Origin: Lentisphaerota bacterium
GTDB lineage: Bacteria > Verrucomicrobiota > Kiritimatiellia > UBA8416 > VGWI01
Assembly (NCBI GenBank): GCA_016873655.1
Contig: VGWI01000008.1
Location: 1-53,574, forward strand
Reading direction: 5' to 3'
Length of the DNA: 53,574 bases
Part shown: one piece after another, positions 38,048 to 46,565 of the stretch
Layout of the letters: the number at the start of each line of letters is the position of its first letter
Numbering within the stretch: the stretch's first letter is position 1
The notes under the pieces: generated by a model
Seen by the model: the letters and a program-made list of their open reading frames with translations, nothing else
The model's database searches: none
What the model was told of the DNA's origin: nothing
Made by a program: the position numbers and the translations under genes

Positions 38048-39361
38048 TCACACGATCATGGTCCAGCGCGGGATGCCCAGGCGGCGGCACGCATCTTCGC
38101 CGCCCATGAGCAGCCCGCGCCGCACCGGCGCTTCTTCGCGGTCTGATTCCGGCGCCCTGGCGATATCCAGCATTGCGCCGGACCCTATCGCCATCCGGCC
38201 GAAGCGCCGGTTTATCTCGTCCACCGCATCCGTCGCGCGCCGCAGGTTCTCGATCCGAGGCCGGTCCTCGAAGAAATCCATCTGCTCCGCGCCCTCGTTC
38301 TCCAGCCCCCCAAGAAGCATCAGCGTGGACCTGTAAGGCGTGTCCGGCCGGTATGCGTCTTCGAACATCTTCCGTATGGCCGGCATCGCTTCCATGACGG
38401 AGGACGTCGCCCTGCTCAGCCGCGCCTCAACACCGTCGTGCGAGAAGTCCTGCCGGCGCAGGACCACGCCCAGGCATCCGGCGCGCAGCCTGTTCCGCCT
38501 TATCCTCGCGAAAGCCGCTTCCGCATTGCGCACGAGACGCCCGTAGACGAACGCCCCGTCCGACGACGCGGGCGTAAACGTCTTCGAGCTGATCACCGAA
38601 TACCTGGGCGCTCCGCTTCCGCCGGCCTGCACTTTCCATACCGGCACCCCGCGAAGCTCATTCCAGAGTTCCCTGCCCGGCTTGTGCAACAGGCGCGCCG
38701 CCCACGCTTCCGGGCGGCGCACGTAATCCAGCGCCGTCTTCAGCCCGTTCTTACGCAGCAGTTCCGACGTGTTGGGGCCGAACCCCCACACCTTCTCCAG
38801 CGGCGTCTTGCCGAGCAGGAGATGAATGTGCCTGCCGCATACTGCCGTGAATCCACGGGGCTTCCGGAACTTCGAACACAGCTTCGCCAGGGCCTTGGAA
38901 AGGCTAAGCCCGATCGAGACGGTGATCCCCAGCTCCTTTTCTATCCTTGCCTGAATCCGCAGCGCGATTTCCTCGTATGACGCGCCGTGAACACGGCGCA
39001 GCCCTGTGATGTCCGCAAACGCCTCGTCAATCGAGTATTCCTCCACGTCCGGGGTGAACTCGCGCAGTATGTTGAACATCCGCCTGGAATAGAGCCCGTA
39101 AGCCTCGTAGTCGCTGGGCACAATCACCAGCCCAGGGCACAGTTTCTTCGCCTGGAAAAGCGGGATCCCGCGTTTCACGCCGCGCGCCTTGGCCTCGTAG
39201 TTGGCGCAGGCGATTATCCCCCGCTCCTGGCCGGTTACCACCGGCTTCCCGCGCAACGACGGATCCAGCGCCTCCTCGACAGCCGCGAAGAATGCGTCGG
39301 CATCCATGTGCAATATCGCCCGCGGAAAACCGTCAATCGAAATTGGCTCATCCCTGTCCAT
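38048..39361 (-). CDS. dinB: Y-family DNA polymerase IV (DinB)
   Basis: Translesion DNA polymerase. The 437-residue product starts at ATG 39361, giving the conserved N-terminus I-L-H-M-D-A-D-A-F-F-A-A-V-E at 16-29 (metal-binding D20) and Y-S-I-D-E-A-F with D112-E113. The helix-hairpin-helix region (G-F-G-P-N-T-S-E-L-L) and little-finger region follow. The C-terminal 70 residues extend beyond usual DinB length. It is convergent with pilC. A GAAC-N4-GTTC palindrome lies 22 bp upstream of the start. Confidence 0.93.
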   Translation of the reverse strand: MDRDEPISIDGFPRAILHMDADAFFAAVEEALDPSLRGKPVVTGQERGIIACANYEAKARGVKRGIPLFQAKKLCPGLVIVPSDYEAYGLYSRRMFNILREFTPDVEEYSIDEAFADITGLRRVHGASYEEIALRIQARIEKELGITVSIGLSLSKALAKLCSKFRKPRGFTAVCGRHIHLLLGKTPLEKVWGFGPNTSELLRKNGLKTALDYVRRPEAWAARLLHKPGRELWNELRGVPVWKVQAGGSGAPRYSVISSKTFTPASSDGAFVYGRLVRNAEAAFARIRRNRLRAGCLGVVLRRQDFSHDGVEARLSRATSSVMEAMPAIRKMFEDAYRPDTPYRSTLMLLGGLENEGAEQMDFFEDRPRIENLRRATDAVDEINRRFGRMAIGSGAMLDIARAPESDREEAPVRRGLLMGGEDACRRLGIPRWTMIV

Positions 39362-39382
39362 CGCGCAGACGATGGTATTACT

Positions 39383-39394
39383 GAACGTTCGTTC
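39383..39394. promoter_or_regulatory. Candidate LexA-type operator upstream of dinB
   Basis: GAAC-GTTC-GTTC, a palindromic GAAC-N4-GTTC site, 22 bp upstream of the dinB ATG. It resembles the core of the Gram-positive-type SOS box (CGAAC-N4-GTTCG), without the outer C/G. Confidence 0.4.
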
Positions 39395-39493
39395 CCGTCC
39401 AGAAAAACAAGAGCACTCCCGCACCCGCGGCCGCCCATGGCGGTGCCCGTTCGACAGGGAACCCACGCACGGAACAATACCCCCTTTTTTGGC

Positions 39494-39521
39494 TTGCTTT
39501 CATCACGGCCCGGCGTATTTT
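39494..39521 (+). promoter_or_regulatory. Candidate promoter of the RRM gene
   Basis: TTGCTT (39494-39499), 16 bp, TATTTT (39516-39521). It would give a leader of about 226 nt. Confidence 0.4.
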
Positions 39522-39753
39522 CCCGCGCTGTTAGCGTTTGGTGCCGAGCGATTGCTGATTGTCAGATTGTCCCGGTGCTCGCGGGGACACGCGAGCGCCT
39601 GGCCCCGGCGGCAAGAGTAGCCTACCGGGGGAACGATGCGGGCCCGTGCGGGTTGCGGCAGCGTTCGAGGCAGCCCGGTTGCTGAGTGGCAGTCTTCGTA
39701 GTACGGCAAGCCTGAACGCGGAAATACACGCACAGCATCGGTAGGAGGCCTGC

Positions 39754-40071
39754 ATGTCCATCAACCTGTACATCGGTAATGTTCCATTCTCGAGCACGGA
39801 GGACGATATAAAGGATCTGTTCTCCCAGTTCGGCCAGGTCGCGCGCTGCCACCTCGTAATTGACCGCGAAACGAACCGCTCGCGCGGCTTCGCGTTCGTC
39901 GAGATGGGTTCGGACGATGAGGCGCGCCAGGCAATGGAAAAGCTGAACGGCTACGATATTGACGGCCGGAAGCTTGTCGTGAACGAGGCGCGTCCGCGCG
40001 AAGAGCGCCCGCGCGGCGGCGGAGGCGGCGGCTATGGAGACCGCCCGTCACGTTCCTGGGATCGCCGGTAA
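39754..40071 (+). CDS. Small RRM RNA-binding protein
   Basis: A 105-residue single-RRM protein of the glycine-rich/cyanobacterial Rbp type. RNP2 is L-Y-I-G-N-V at 5-10 and RNP1 is R-G-F-A-F-V-E-M at 44-51, the canonical pair. The C-terminus after 80 is arginine/glycine rich (R-P-R-G-G-G-G-G-G-Y). GTAGGAGG is upstream of the ATG. Such proteins are often cold-induced; its long leader would suit post-transcriptional control, but this is inference. Confidence 0.95.
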   Translation: MSINLYIGNVPFSSTEDDIKDLFSQFGQVARCHLVIDRETNRSRGFAFVEMGSDDEARQAMEKLNGYDIDGRKLVVNEARPREERPRGGGGGGYGDRPSRSWDRR

Positions 40072-40082
40072 ACGGCAGCTGG

Positions 40083-40955
40083 TCAGCAGCCGGAGCCTGA
40101 ATGCGGTTCACCCGTGTTCCGGCCCGCTTCTCTAAGCCTCTCCCGCTCGTCGTCGGCAAGACTGTCGAGACCGCGGGCGAGCACCTTCGCAAGCAGCTCG
40201 TTGACCTCATCGGCCGACGGTGCGCCGTCTTCCTCGCCCGACCGGCGGAAGTCGGGAGCCGGGAACCGCAGAATGCGCGGGCCTCCATGCTTTCGACGGC
40301 CAAACCGTGAAGCAACACGCATCCTACGCCCGCCGGCGCGCGATGCGTGGCTGAGTCCGACAAAGTAACCGGCAAGGCCGCCCGCGAGATGGGCAGAATG
40401 CGCAACGTCACCGCCGCCGATGACCAGCCAGCCCACCGTCATCAGCCCGAGCAGCAAAGCCAGCATTCCCGCGCTCATCGTGACCGGCAGGACGAACATC
40501 ACCAGCAGCGTTACCTTGCGCGACGGAAACAGCGCCGCGTATGCACCGATAACCCCGAAAACCGCGCCGGACGCGCCGATGCAGACCGCGCCCGGCACAC
40601 AGCTCAACACCATCCATCCGAGTCCGCCCAGCAGCCCGCACGCGAGATAGAGCACGACAAACCGCCAGCTTCCGAAGAAGTTCTCCAGCTCCCTGCCGAA
40701 CACCCCCAGCGCAAGCATGTTGAGCAGAAGATGCCACACTCCGCCGTGCAGAAACATGTAGGTCACAGGCTGCCAGATTTCGCCCCGGGCGAACGCCCCG
40801 CATCTGAGCCCGAAGAGCGACGTGAACGCCCCGCCAGTCCGTGCGTCAACCAGCCACTGCAGCAGGAACAGCAGTGACGTTCCGAACAGCAGCGCCCGTG
40901 TCGCGGGCCCGCTTGACGGCCACTCAATCCGTTGCTCCCTGTGCGGCTCGTACAT
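40083..40955 (-). CDS. Rhomboid-family intramembrane serine protease
   Basis: A 290-residue intramembrane protease. The catalytic pair is S129 in G-A-S-G-A-V-F-G and H189 in S-A-H-L-A-G-G; the usual N79 in L-L-L-N-M and H70 are also present. Six or so transmembrane segments lie between 20 and 205. The C-terminal 80 residues are cytoplasmic and acidic. It is 12 bp behind murJ and closes the lpxK-waaF-murJ operon. Substrates cannot be inferred. Confidence 0.93.
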   Translation of the reverse strand: MYEPHREQRIEWPSSGPATRALLFGTSLLFLLQWLVDARTGGAFTSLFGLRCGAFARGEIWQPVTYMFLHGGVWHLLLNMLALGVFGRELENFFGSWRFVVLYLACGLLGGLGWMVLSCVPGAVCIGASGAVFGVIGAYAALFPSRKVTLLVMFVLPVTMSAGMLALLLGLMTVGWLVIGGGDVAHSAHLAGGLAGYFVGLSHASRAGGRRMRVASRFGRRKHGGPRILRFPAPDFRRSGEEDGAPSADEVNELLAKVLARGLDSLADDERERLREAGRNTGEPHSGSGC

Positions 40956-40967
40956 CCGGCCAACTCC

Positions 40968-42554
40968 TCAACTCCTGCCGCGCGCCCGCAGTAGCAGCCG
41001 CAGCACTTCCCCGCAGTCTTCCCTGCACAACGCCCAGACGACGCCAAGATACACGACGGACCCCGCCGCGATCGCCGATCCGGTTGAGAACAGATGCCCC
41101 GCCTTCAACCCAAGCCCCAGTTCCACGGCGGCCGCGGCGCCCCGATCAAGCACAAGCGCGGATACCGCCGCCATCGCGCAGCATGCCACGCCGGCGCCGA
41201 ACACGGTGCGACGAATCCGCCTCCAGCCGGGATCGCCTATCGCCTTGTGCAGTATCATGGCGAGCAGCAGACTGTTGACCGCGCTTGAGATGACGGTTGC
41301 GAAGGCTATCCCGGCGTGCTGGGTGCCTTCGGGCCAGAAGAATACCGCGAAAAGATTCATCGCGAAGTTTAGCGCAACGCAGACCAATCCGGCACGAACC
41401 GGGGTCCGCGTGTCCTTCATCGCGTAGAACGCCGGCACGAAAGCCTTGTTCAGACTGAACACCAGCAAGCCGGGGGCGTAGCACGCCAGCGCGCGGGCAG
41501 AGTAGATCACTGACTGTTCATCGAACGCGCCGCCTTTCCACACGTAGGCCAGTCTCACAACCGGAACGGCAAGCATGCACAGGCCGACCGAAGCCGGCAG
41601 CATTACCAGCACCATTCTCCGCAGCGCGGCGTTGAGGGTGAGCCGCATATCGTCAATCCGCCCCTGGGCAACCTGCCGCGAAAACGTCGGGAGCAGAACC
41701 GTCCCGATCGCTGTGGCAAAGACGCCGAGCGGCAAGTACACGAGCCGCTCGGCATAGGTGAGCGCGGCCGGCGCCCACTTGCCGACGATCATCGCGAGCA
41801 CGCCGTCAACGAAGACATTCACCTGCACGATGCCCATTCCAAGCGCCGCCGGCCCCATCAGAAGAAGCACCTGTCTGACCCTGCCGTCCGCCGCCACGGC
41901 GAAGTCCAGCCGGGGACGAAACCCGTGGCGCGCCAGCGCTGGAACCTGCATCAGCACCTGCGCCACGCCCGCTACCAGCACTCCCCACGCCACTCCGAAT
42001 ATGCGCGATTCGAGCCGTTCGCCGAACAGGGGACACAGCAGGTAGACCGATGCGATCCACCCCGCATTCAGCACCATCGGAGCAGCAGCGGGAATGGCGA
42101 AATGGCCGGCGGAGTTGAGAACGGCCATGAACAGCGCGGCAACGCATATGAGGAGGCTGTACGGGAACATCACCTCCAGCAGCGGCAGCACCGCCGCAGC
42201 ACGTTCGCCGGGATCGCCGAGCCGCCACCACGCCCACGCTGCCGTCATGCCGGCGACAGTGATCAGACCGAGGGCGGCAATCAGCAGCGTCATTGTCCTG
42301 GAAACGAGCCTGTTCGCCGCTTCGTGGCCGTCTTTCTCCATCGTCTCGGTCAGGACAGGGATGAACGAGGCAAACAGTGCCCCTTCCCCGAACAGACGCC
42401 TGAACAGGTTCGGAATCCGGAAGGCCACGTCGAACGCCGACTTGGTGAGTGAAGTGCCGAAGTGCACTGCCATGAGCACTTCCCTGACGAAGCCGAGTAT
42501 GCGGCTGGCGCCCGTTAGAAGCCCCACAACGGCGGTCTTGCGCGCCAGCGTCAT
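40968..42554 (-). CDS. murJ: Lipid II flippase MurJ
   Basis: Flips lipid-linked peptidoglycan precursor across the inner membrane. The 528-residue polytopic product has the family start G-A-S-R-I-L-G-F-V-R-E-V-L and F-R-I-P-N-L-F-R-R-L-F-G-E-G-A, with the essential arginines, and G-T-V-L-L-P-T-F-S-R. Its ATG overlaps the waaF stop (ATGA). Its presence implies peptidoglycan synthesis. Confidence 0.96.
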   Translation of the reverse strand: MTLARKTAVVGLLTGASRILGFVREVLMAVHFGTSLTKSAFDVAFRIPNLFRRLFGEGALFASFIPVLTETMEKDGHEAANRLVSRTMTLLIAALGLITVAGMTAAWAWWRLGDPGERAAAVLPLLEVMFPYSLLICVAALFMAVLNSAGHFAIPAAAPMVLNAGWIASVYLLCPLFGERLESRIFGVAWGVLVAGVAQVLMQVPALARHGFRPRLDFAVAADGRVRQVLLLMGPAALGMGIVQVNVFVDGVLAMIVGKWAPAALTYAERLVYLPLGVFATAIGTVLLPTFSRQVAQGRIDDMRLTLNAALRRMVLVMLPASVGLCMLAVPVVRLAYVWKGGAFDEQSVIYSARALACYAPGLLVFSLNKAFVPAFYAMKDTRTPVRAGLVCVALNFAMNLFAVFFWPEGTQHAGIAFATVISSAVNSLLLAMILHKAIGDPGWRRIRRTVFGAGVACCAMAAVSALVLDRGAAAAVELGLGLKAGHLFSTGSAIAAGSVVYLGVVWALCREDCGEVLRLLLRARGRS

Positions 42555-43549
42555 TCCGCCCCCATCACCGCCTGGGCCGCCTCGAAGACGGCAGCAGGCT
42601 CAATCGAGGCCAACACCTTCTCCGCCCAGGCGGAGCGCGCCGCTATGTCGCGAGCATGCGGCACGTCGTCGCGCGCAATGACACGGTGCCCGGCCCCGAG
42701 CGGCCCTGTGCGGCGCGGATCGGTGAGCCCGTAGACCGCCACCACGCGCGTGCCGGCGGCGGCGGCCAGATGCATCCCGCCACTGTCGTTTGTCACTGCG
42801 CATCTGCATCTCGACAAAACCGCCGCAAGCTGAGGGATCGTCGTCCGGCCGGCGAGGTCCAGCGCGGAGCCGCCCGACTCCGTGAGCACGCGCGCGCAGG
42901 CGTCGCGGTCGCCATGCCCGCCGAGGAGCACAACCCGGCATCCGGCTTCGCCAGAAAGCCGCCTCACAACCTGCGCGAAGTGCGAAGCAGGCCACTGCTT
43001 GGAAGGCCCGCGCGCCGCGCCCGGCAACACCGCGACCCAGCAAGCGCCATCGTCGCAAAGCCGATCCCCCGCCCACGCCCCGGCATCCGCGTCCGGCTCG
43101 ATATACGGAGGCGGCATCAGTGCGCCGTCCGGCACGTCCATCAGCCGGGCATACTCAAGCGACTGGTGCGCATCCGGCGGCAGGTCCGCGCTCACAACGT
43201 GCGTTAGCAGAGCCGACCGCCAGTGCCCGACGAATCCACGTCTTTCCGGGATGCCCGCCACACACGGGATCAGGGCCGACCTGAACGAGTTGGGGAAGAC
43301 GCGGCACTCGTCAAACCTCCCGCGCAGTTTCCACCCCGCACTGACCGTGCCGCCAAGGCCCGGCTCCAGCACCTCGACCCCGGCAAGTCCCGGGAAAAGA
43401 CGCCAGAGTCCCGCAACCGGCGCCCGGGCAAGAATCGTTACGCTGGCGCCCGGGCTGGCTTTGAGAAACGCGCGAACCGCCGGCATTGACATTACGCTGT
43501 CGCCCAGCCAGTTGGTTCCGCATATGAGCACTCTGGAAGCGGCTGTCAC
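42551..43549 (-). CDS. waaF: Lipopolysaccharide heptosyltransferase (GT9), WaaF-like
   Basis: Transfers heptose from ADP-heptose to the LPS inner core. The 332-residue GT9 protein begins with V-L-I-C-G-T-N-W-L-G-D-S-V-M-S-M-P-A, the WaaF nucleotide-site signature, and has D-L-A-G-R-T-T-I and N-D-S-G-G-M-H-L-A-A-A-A-G near the C-terminus. It is 24 bp after lpxK and overlaps murJ. Together with gmhA it points to heptose LPS. Distinction from WaaC or WaaQ rests on the N-terminal motif. Confidence 0.9.
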   Translation of the reverse strand: MTAASRVLICGTNWLGDSVMSMPAVRAFLKASPGASVTILARAPVAGLWRLFPGLAGVEVLEPGLGGTVSAGWKLRGRFDECRVFPNSFRSALIPCVAGIPERRGFVGHWRSALLTHVVSADLPPDAHQSLEYARLMDVPDGALMPPPYIEPDADAGAWAGDRLCDDGACWVAVLPGAARGPSKQWPASHFAQVVRRLSGEAGCRVVLLGGHGDRDACARVLTESGGSALDLAGRTTIPQLAAVLSRCRCAVTNDSGGMHLAAAAGTRVVAVYGLTDPRRTGPLGAGHRVIARDDVPHARDIAARSAWAEKVLASIEPAAVFEAAQAVMGAE

Positions 43550-43573
43550 GGCTTTCCCCCCGGACTTCTCACC

Positions 43574-44812
43574 TCACTCCGCAACGGCCGTTTCCAGCGA
43601 AACCGGGCCGGCGGCCGGCAGCATCTCGTCTTCCCCGCGAAAACATATGCGCCCTATGCAGTGGCGGAAATCCTCGGACCCGCTCAGGATTTCTATGTCA
43701 ACGCGCAGAAAGAACACCGGCACGTCGCACCGTTCGAGTTTCGGAAACCGGACAGCGTCCTTCTCCGTGGTGATTATCGCGTCGGCGCCGGAGGATGCCG
43801 CGTCATTGACTATGTTCAGGATCTCCTGCTGGCTGAACCGGTGATGATCCGCAAACCGCCGCTTCTCGATCACCTGCCCGCAGCGACGCCCGACTTCGCG
43901 CTCAAAACCCCGCGGGTCTGCTATGCCCGAGACGACAAAGACCCTGCGCCCGGCAAGGAATCCGAGCTCCCGCCGTTCTGCCGTGTATATGTTCTGCAGG
44001 TAGCGCGCCGTATGCCTGCACTCGATGATTTCCGCCATGGGATTCATCTCCCTCAACCGCTGCCGGAGCGGTCCGGCCGTCCGGCCGTCCGACTTGGTGA
44101 TGAAGATGTAGTTGGCGCGGGCAATGTTCGAAACCGGCTCACGGAGGATTCCGCGCGGCAGGACGTGCTCGTTGCCGAACGGATCGGTCTTGTCCACCAG
44201 CACCACCTCCACCCAGTGCTTCAGGGCAAGGTACTGGAACCCGTCATCGAGGATCAGCGTGTCACAACCAAGCTTGCCTATCGCGTAGCGCCCGCTCTTG
44301 ACGCGGTCCTTGTCCACGAGCACGGCCACTTTCGGAAGGTTTGACGCAAGCATGTACGGCTCGTCTCCGCTCATGGCGGAATCGAGCATCAACTGGTTCC
44401 CGTCCGACACCAGCCGCGGCGGCCGGCGCATGCTCTCCAATGTGACCAGCCCCAGGAGCCTGCGCAGCAGGCCGGGCTCGACCTTCTTGTAGCCGCGACT
44501 CAAGATCGCCACCTTTCGGCCCTGCCTCTGAAGCTCCCGCGCGAAAATCTCCACCACGGGGGTCTTTCCCGTGCCGCCCACAGTAAGGTTGCCGATGCTG
44601 ATGACCTGGCATCCGAGGTTGTCGTGGCGGAATATCCCCACCCGGTAAAGGTAGAGACGCATCAGCACGACCGATCGGTACAGCCGCGACATGGCTTTGA
44701 GGAAGCGGAGCAGGGCGCGTTCTGACCGGGTGCGCAGAACGCCGGCTTCAGGCCCTTTGATAAGGGCAATCAGGTACTTCTCGAGCCGTTCCCGGCCGTA
44801 CTGTCTCGGCAT
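43574..44812 (-). CDS. lpxK: Tetraacyldisaccharide 4'-kinase
   Basis: Phosphorylates lipid A precursor at the 4' position, a late step of lipid A synthesis. The 412-residue product has the family P-loop [13 protein letters not shown] at 73-85, then [18 protein letters not shown] and I-L-D-D-G-F-Q-Y. It is longer than the usual 320-340 residues, with a 60-residue N-terminal extension. The start ATG 44812 follows GGGGGAAAGGA; the open frame extends further upstream without resemblance. First gene of the lpxK-waaF-murJ-rhomboid run. Confidence 0.92.
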   Translation of the reverse strand: MPRQYGRERLEKYLIALIKGPEAGVLRTRSERALLRFLKAMSRLYRSVVLMRLYLYRVGIFRHDNLGCQVISIGNLTVGGTGKTPVVEIFARELQRQGRKVAILSRGYKKVEPGLLRRLLGLVTLESMRRPPRLVSDGNQLMLDSAMSGDEPYMLASNLPKVAVLVDKDRVKSGRYAIGKLGCDTLILDDGFQYLALKHWVEVVLVDKTDPFGNEHVLPRGILREPVSNIARANYIFITKSDGRTAGPLRQRLREMNPMAEIIECRHTARYLQNIYTAERRELGFLAGRRVFVVSGIADPRGFEREVGRRCGQVIEKRRFADHHRFSQQEILNIVNDAASSGADAIITTEKDAVRFPKLERCDVPVFFLRVDIEILSGSEDFRHCIGRICFRGEDEMLPAAGPVSLETAVAE

Positions 44813-45265
44813 TCCTTTCCCCCGCGCAAGACGGCGGCCGCTCCGGCCGCATCCGGGCAATTGAAACAGAAGCCCGGAGCGTTTTCCAGCCCCGTCACGC
44901 AGCCCGCATTGCGCCACAATAGATGTTACCGAAGGGGAGAAGGTGTGAGGGGTGGTTGCGCCATCCTCTCCGCGGTTCATGCCTGTCCGTGCCCCACTGC
45001 CCCCCACTGCCCCTCCGTTTGATCTGATGGGCCTCCACTGGCCGCATCCTCGTTTGACGGGTTGCACCACAACCGCGTCTACTCGGCGGGGGTTCTGTCT
45101 TTCATACTATCTGCCCCCGTTGCACAGGCGAACCTGGTCATGGGACATACACCTCGACACTCACAAAACCACGGAAATCAGGCAGCCTCTGTCCAGAAAC
45201 CCGATTATCTTGGACAGCAGTGCTCAATGCCCTCGTGACCCACGCGCTTGAACCTGTCTGCGCCC
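44813..45265. other. Gene-free stretch between lpxK and the RHS pseudogene
   Basis: No gene is supported. A 7-bp hairpin (GCGGCCG-CTC-CGGCCGC, 44834-44850) sits in the lpxK leader. The rest probably includes scar sequence downstream of the broken RHS gene. Confidence 0.4.
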
Positions 45266-46458
45266 TTACCGGGCGCCGTGTGCCTTGAGGAGTTTGATCA
45301 TGTCGGGATCGCTGGTGAGTTGCCAGAAAGGTGTGAGCGATGCCCCCCGGTGATTCGACTCTGAACCATGCGCCTGTCTGAACAAGGCGAAGGTTGTTCT
45401 CGACCGGACTGAGCCATGCGCCGTTGTCGTCAAGGAACCAGTGCCGCTGGCCGTCCGGCGTGGAGAGAACAAGCCAGTCGCCCGTGATGCACTTGTATGT
45501 GGCGTTCGTCCTGTACGTTAGACCCATGTCGTACGAATGCCGCCAACCCGCGCCGACGGCTGAGTCCGAATCCGCCGCGCCACGGCTGTGGTAATGGCGG
45601 CTGAACTCAAGCGGCAGGCCGGGGGCAGGAATGACCAGATCGCGTTCAACCATGGTCACATTGCCGTTGATGACGTTCACCGGATCGCCCTGCACCGCTT
45701 CGCCTGGATCGGGGTTCTCGGTTTCCGTGGCCGTGTTCGCCGTTCCGCCAATGTACAGAATGCCGCTCTTGCCTTCAGTCGAGGTATCCGGGTGTTCACC
45801 CAGCAACAGTTGCGGATCGCTGATGGAGAACCCGCTTCCCACCATGATCTCACTGCCTGAACTGCCCGATGGCAGTCCGCCAATCCGGGCGGTATAGTCC
45901 AAGTCAGGGTTCGTAAACCTGCTGGCTACCCATTGCACTCGGAAGTTATAGCTCCTGCCCTTGACGAAGGAGTAGTCGCCGACGGCAACCTGGCCGAAGT
46001 TCGTGGACTGATGACGAACGTTGCCTACGATCAATGCATAGCGTTCTGAGTAACTGGCGCTGTGATCGCCGACAACAAGAGTGAGCGAGATGCAGTTGGC
46101 GGCATCGCCTTCGTCGGCGGCATCGGTCGGGTCAGATCCCTGTGCGACTTCAGCGCTGTCAGATACGCCGTCGTTGTCGGTGTCGGAATCGTTCGGATCG
46201 GTTCCGTGACACATTTCATCGAAGTTGTTCAGGTCGTCTTCGTCATCATCCCCATTGGCATCGATGCAGTTCGGATCGGTGACGTCCTCGACCTCGTTGG
46301 CGACAACGCGGCTATAGAAGCTTCCCACCAGGCCTGAGAGCGGATCGTTCTTCGGCGCAGAGGATAGCCGGCGCCATTGCCCATACCAGCGCCACAGCTG
46401 ACACAATGGCCGCCAGTCCTGCATGGACTCTCTTCATGGCGGACGCATGAACCGCCAT
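45266..46458 (-). pseudogene. RHS-type secreted protein, frameshifted and truncated
   Basis: Remnant of a secreted repeat protein. A signal peptide (M-K-R-V-H-A-G then a hydrophobic core ending A-I-L-C-A) is read in one frame from about 46437, but the body continues in another, so there is a frameshift at about 46330-46380. The body has acidic calcium-binding repeats (N-D-S-D-T-D-N-D-G-V-S-D), a beta-rich domain, then the RHS entry module G-D-P-V-N-V-I-N-G-N-V near 45690 and H-Y-H-S. RHS similarity stops near 45330. From there a different frame reads L-T-P-F-W-Q-L-T-S-D-P-D-M-I-K-L-L-K-A-H-G-A-R and a stop at about 45268, resembling the end of an ankyrin repeat. No YD repeats or toxin tip follow. 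Confidence 0.72.
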
Positions 46459-46565
46459 GGGCGCAAGTTGAACGTGTGACGCCAAAGAACGTTTGCCACG
46501 CCATGCACAGGTGTGCAATACTCCGCCGTTTTTTCCGAATGTCTGTCCAAAACGGGGAATTGACG

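Larger units (their letters stand above)
39362..39753. other. Intergenic region between dinB and the RRM gene
   Basis: Holds the GAAC-N4-GTTC palindrome upstream of dinB, a candidate promoter for the RRM gene (39494-39521) and a long leader for it. No protein gene is supported. Confidence 0.5.

Noticed and set aside
44813-45070. N-terminal extension of lpxK by 86 residues
   Set aside because: No similarity to LpxK and a strong purine-rich site lies at the internal ATG 44812.
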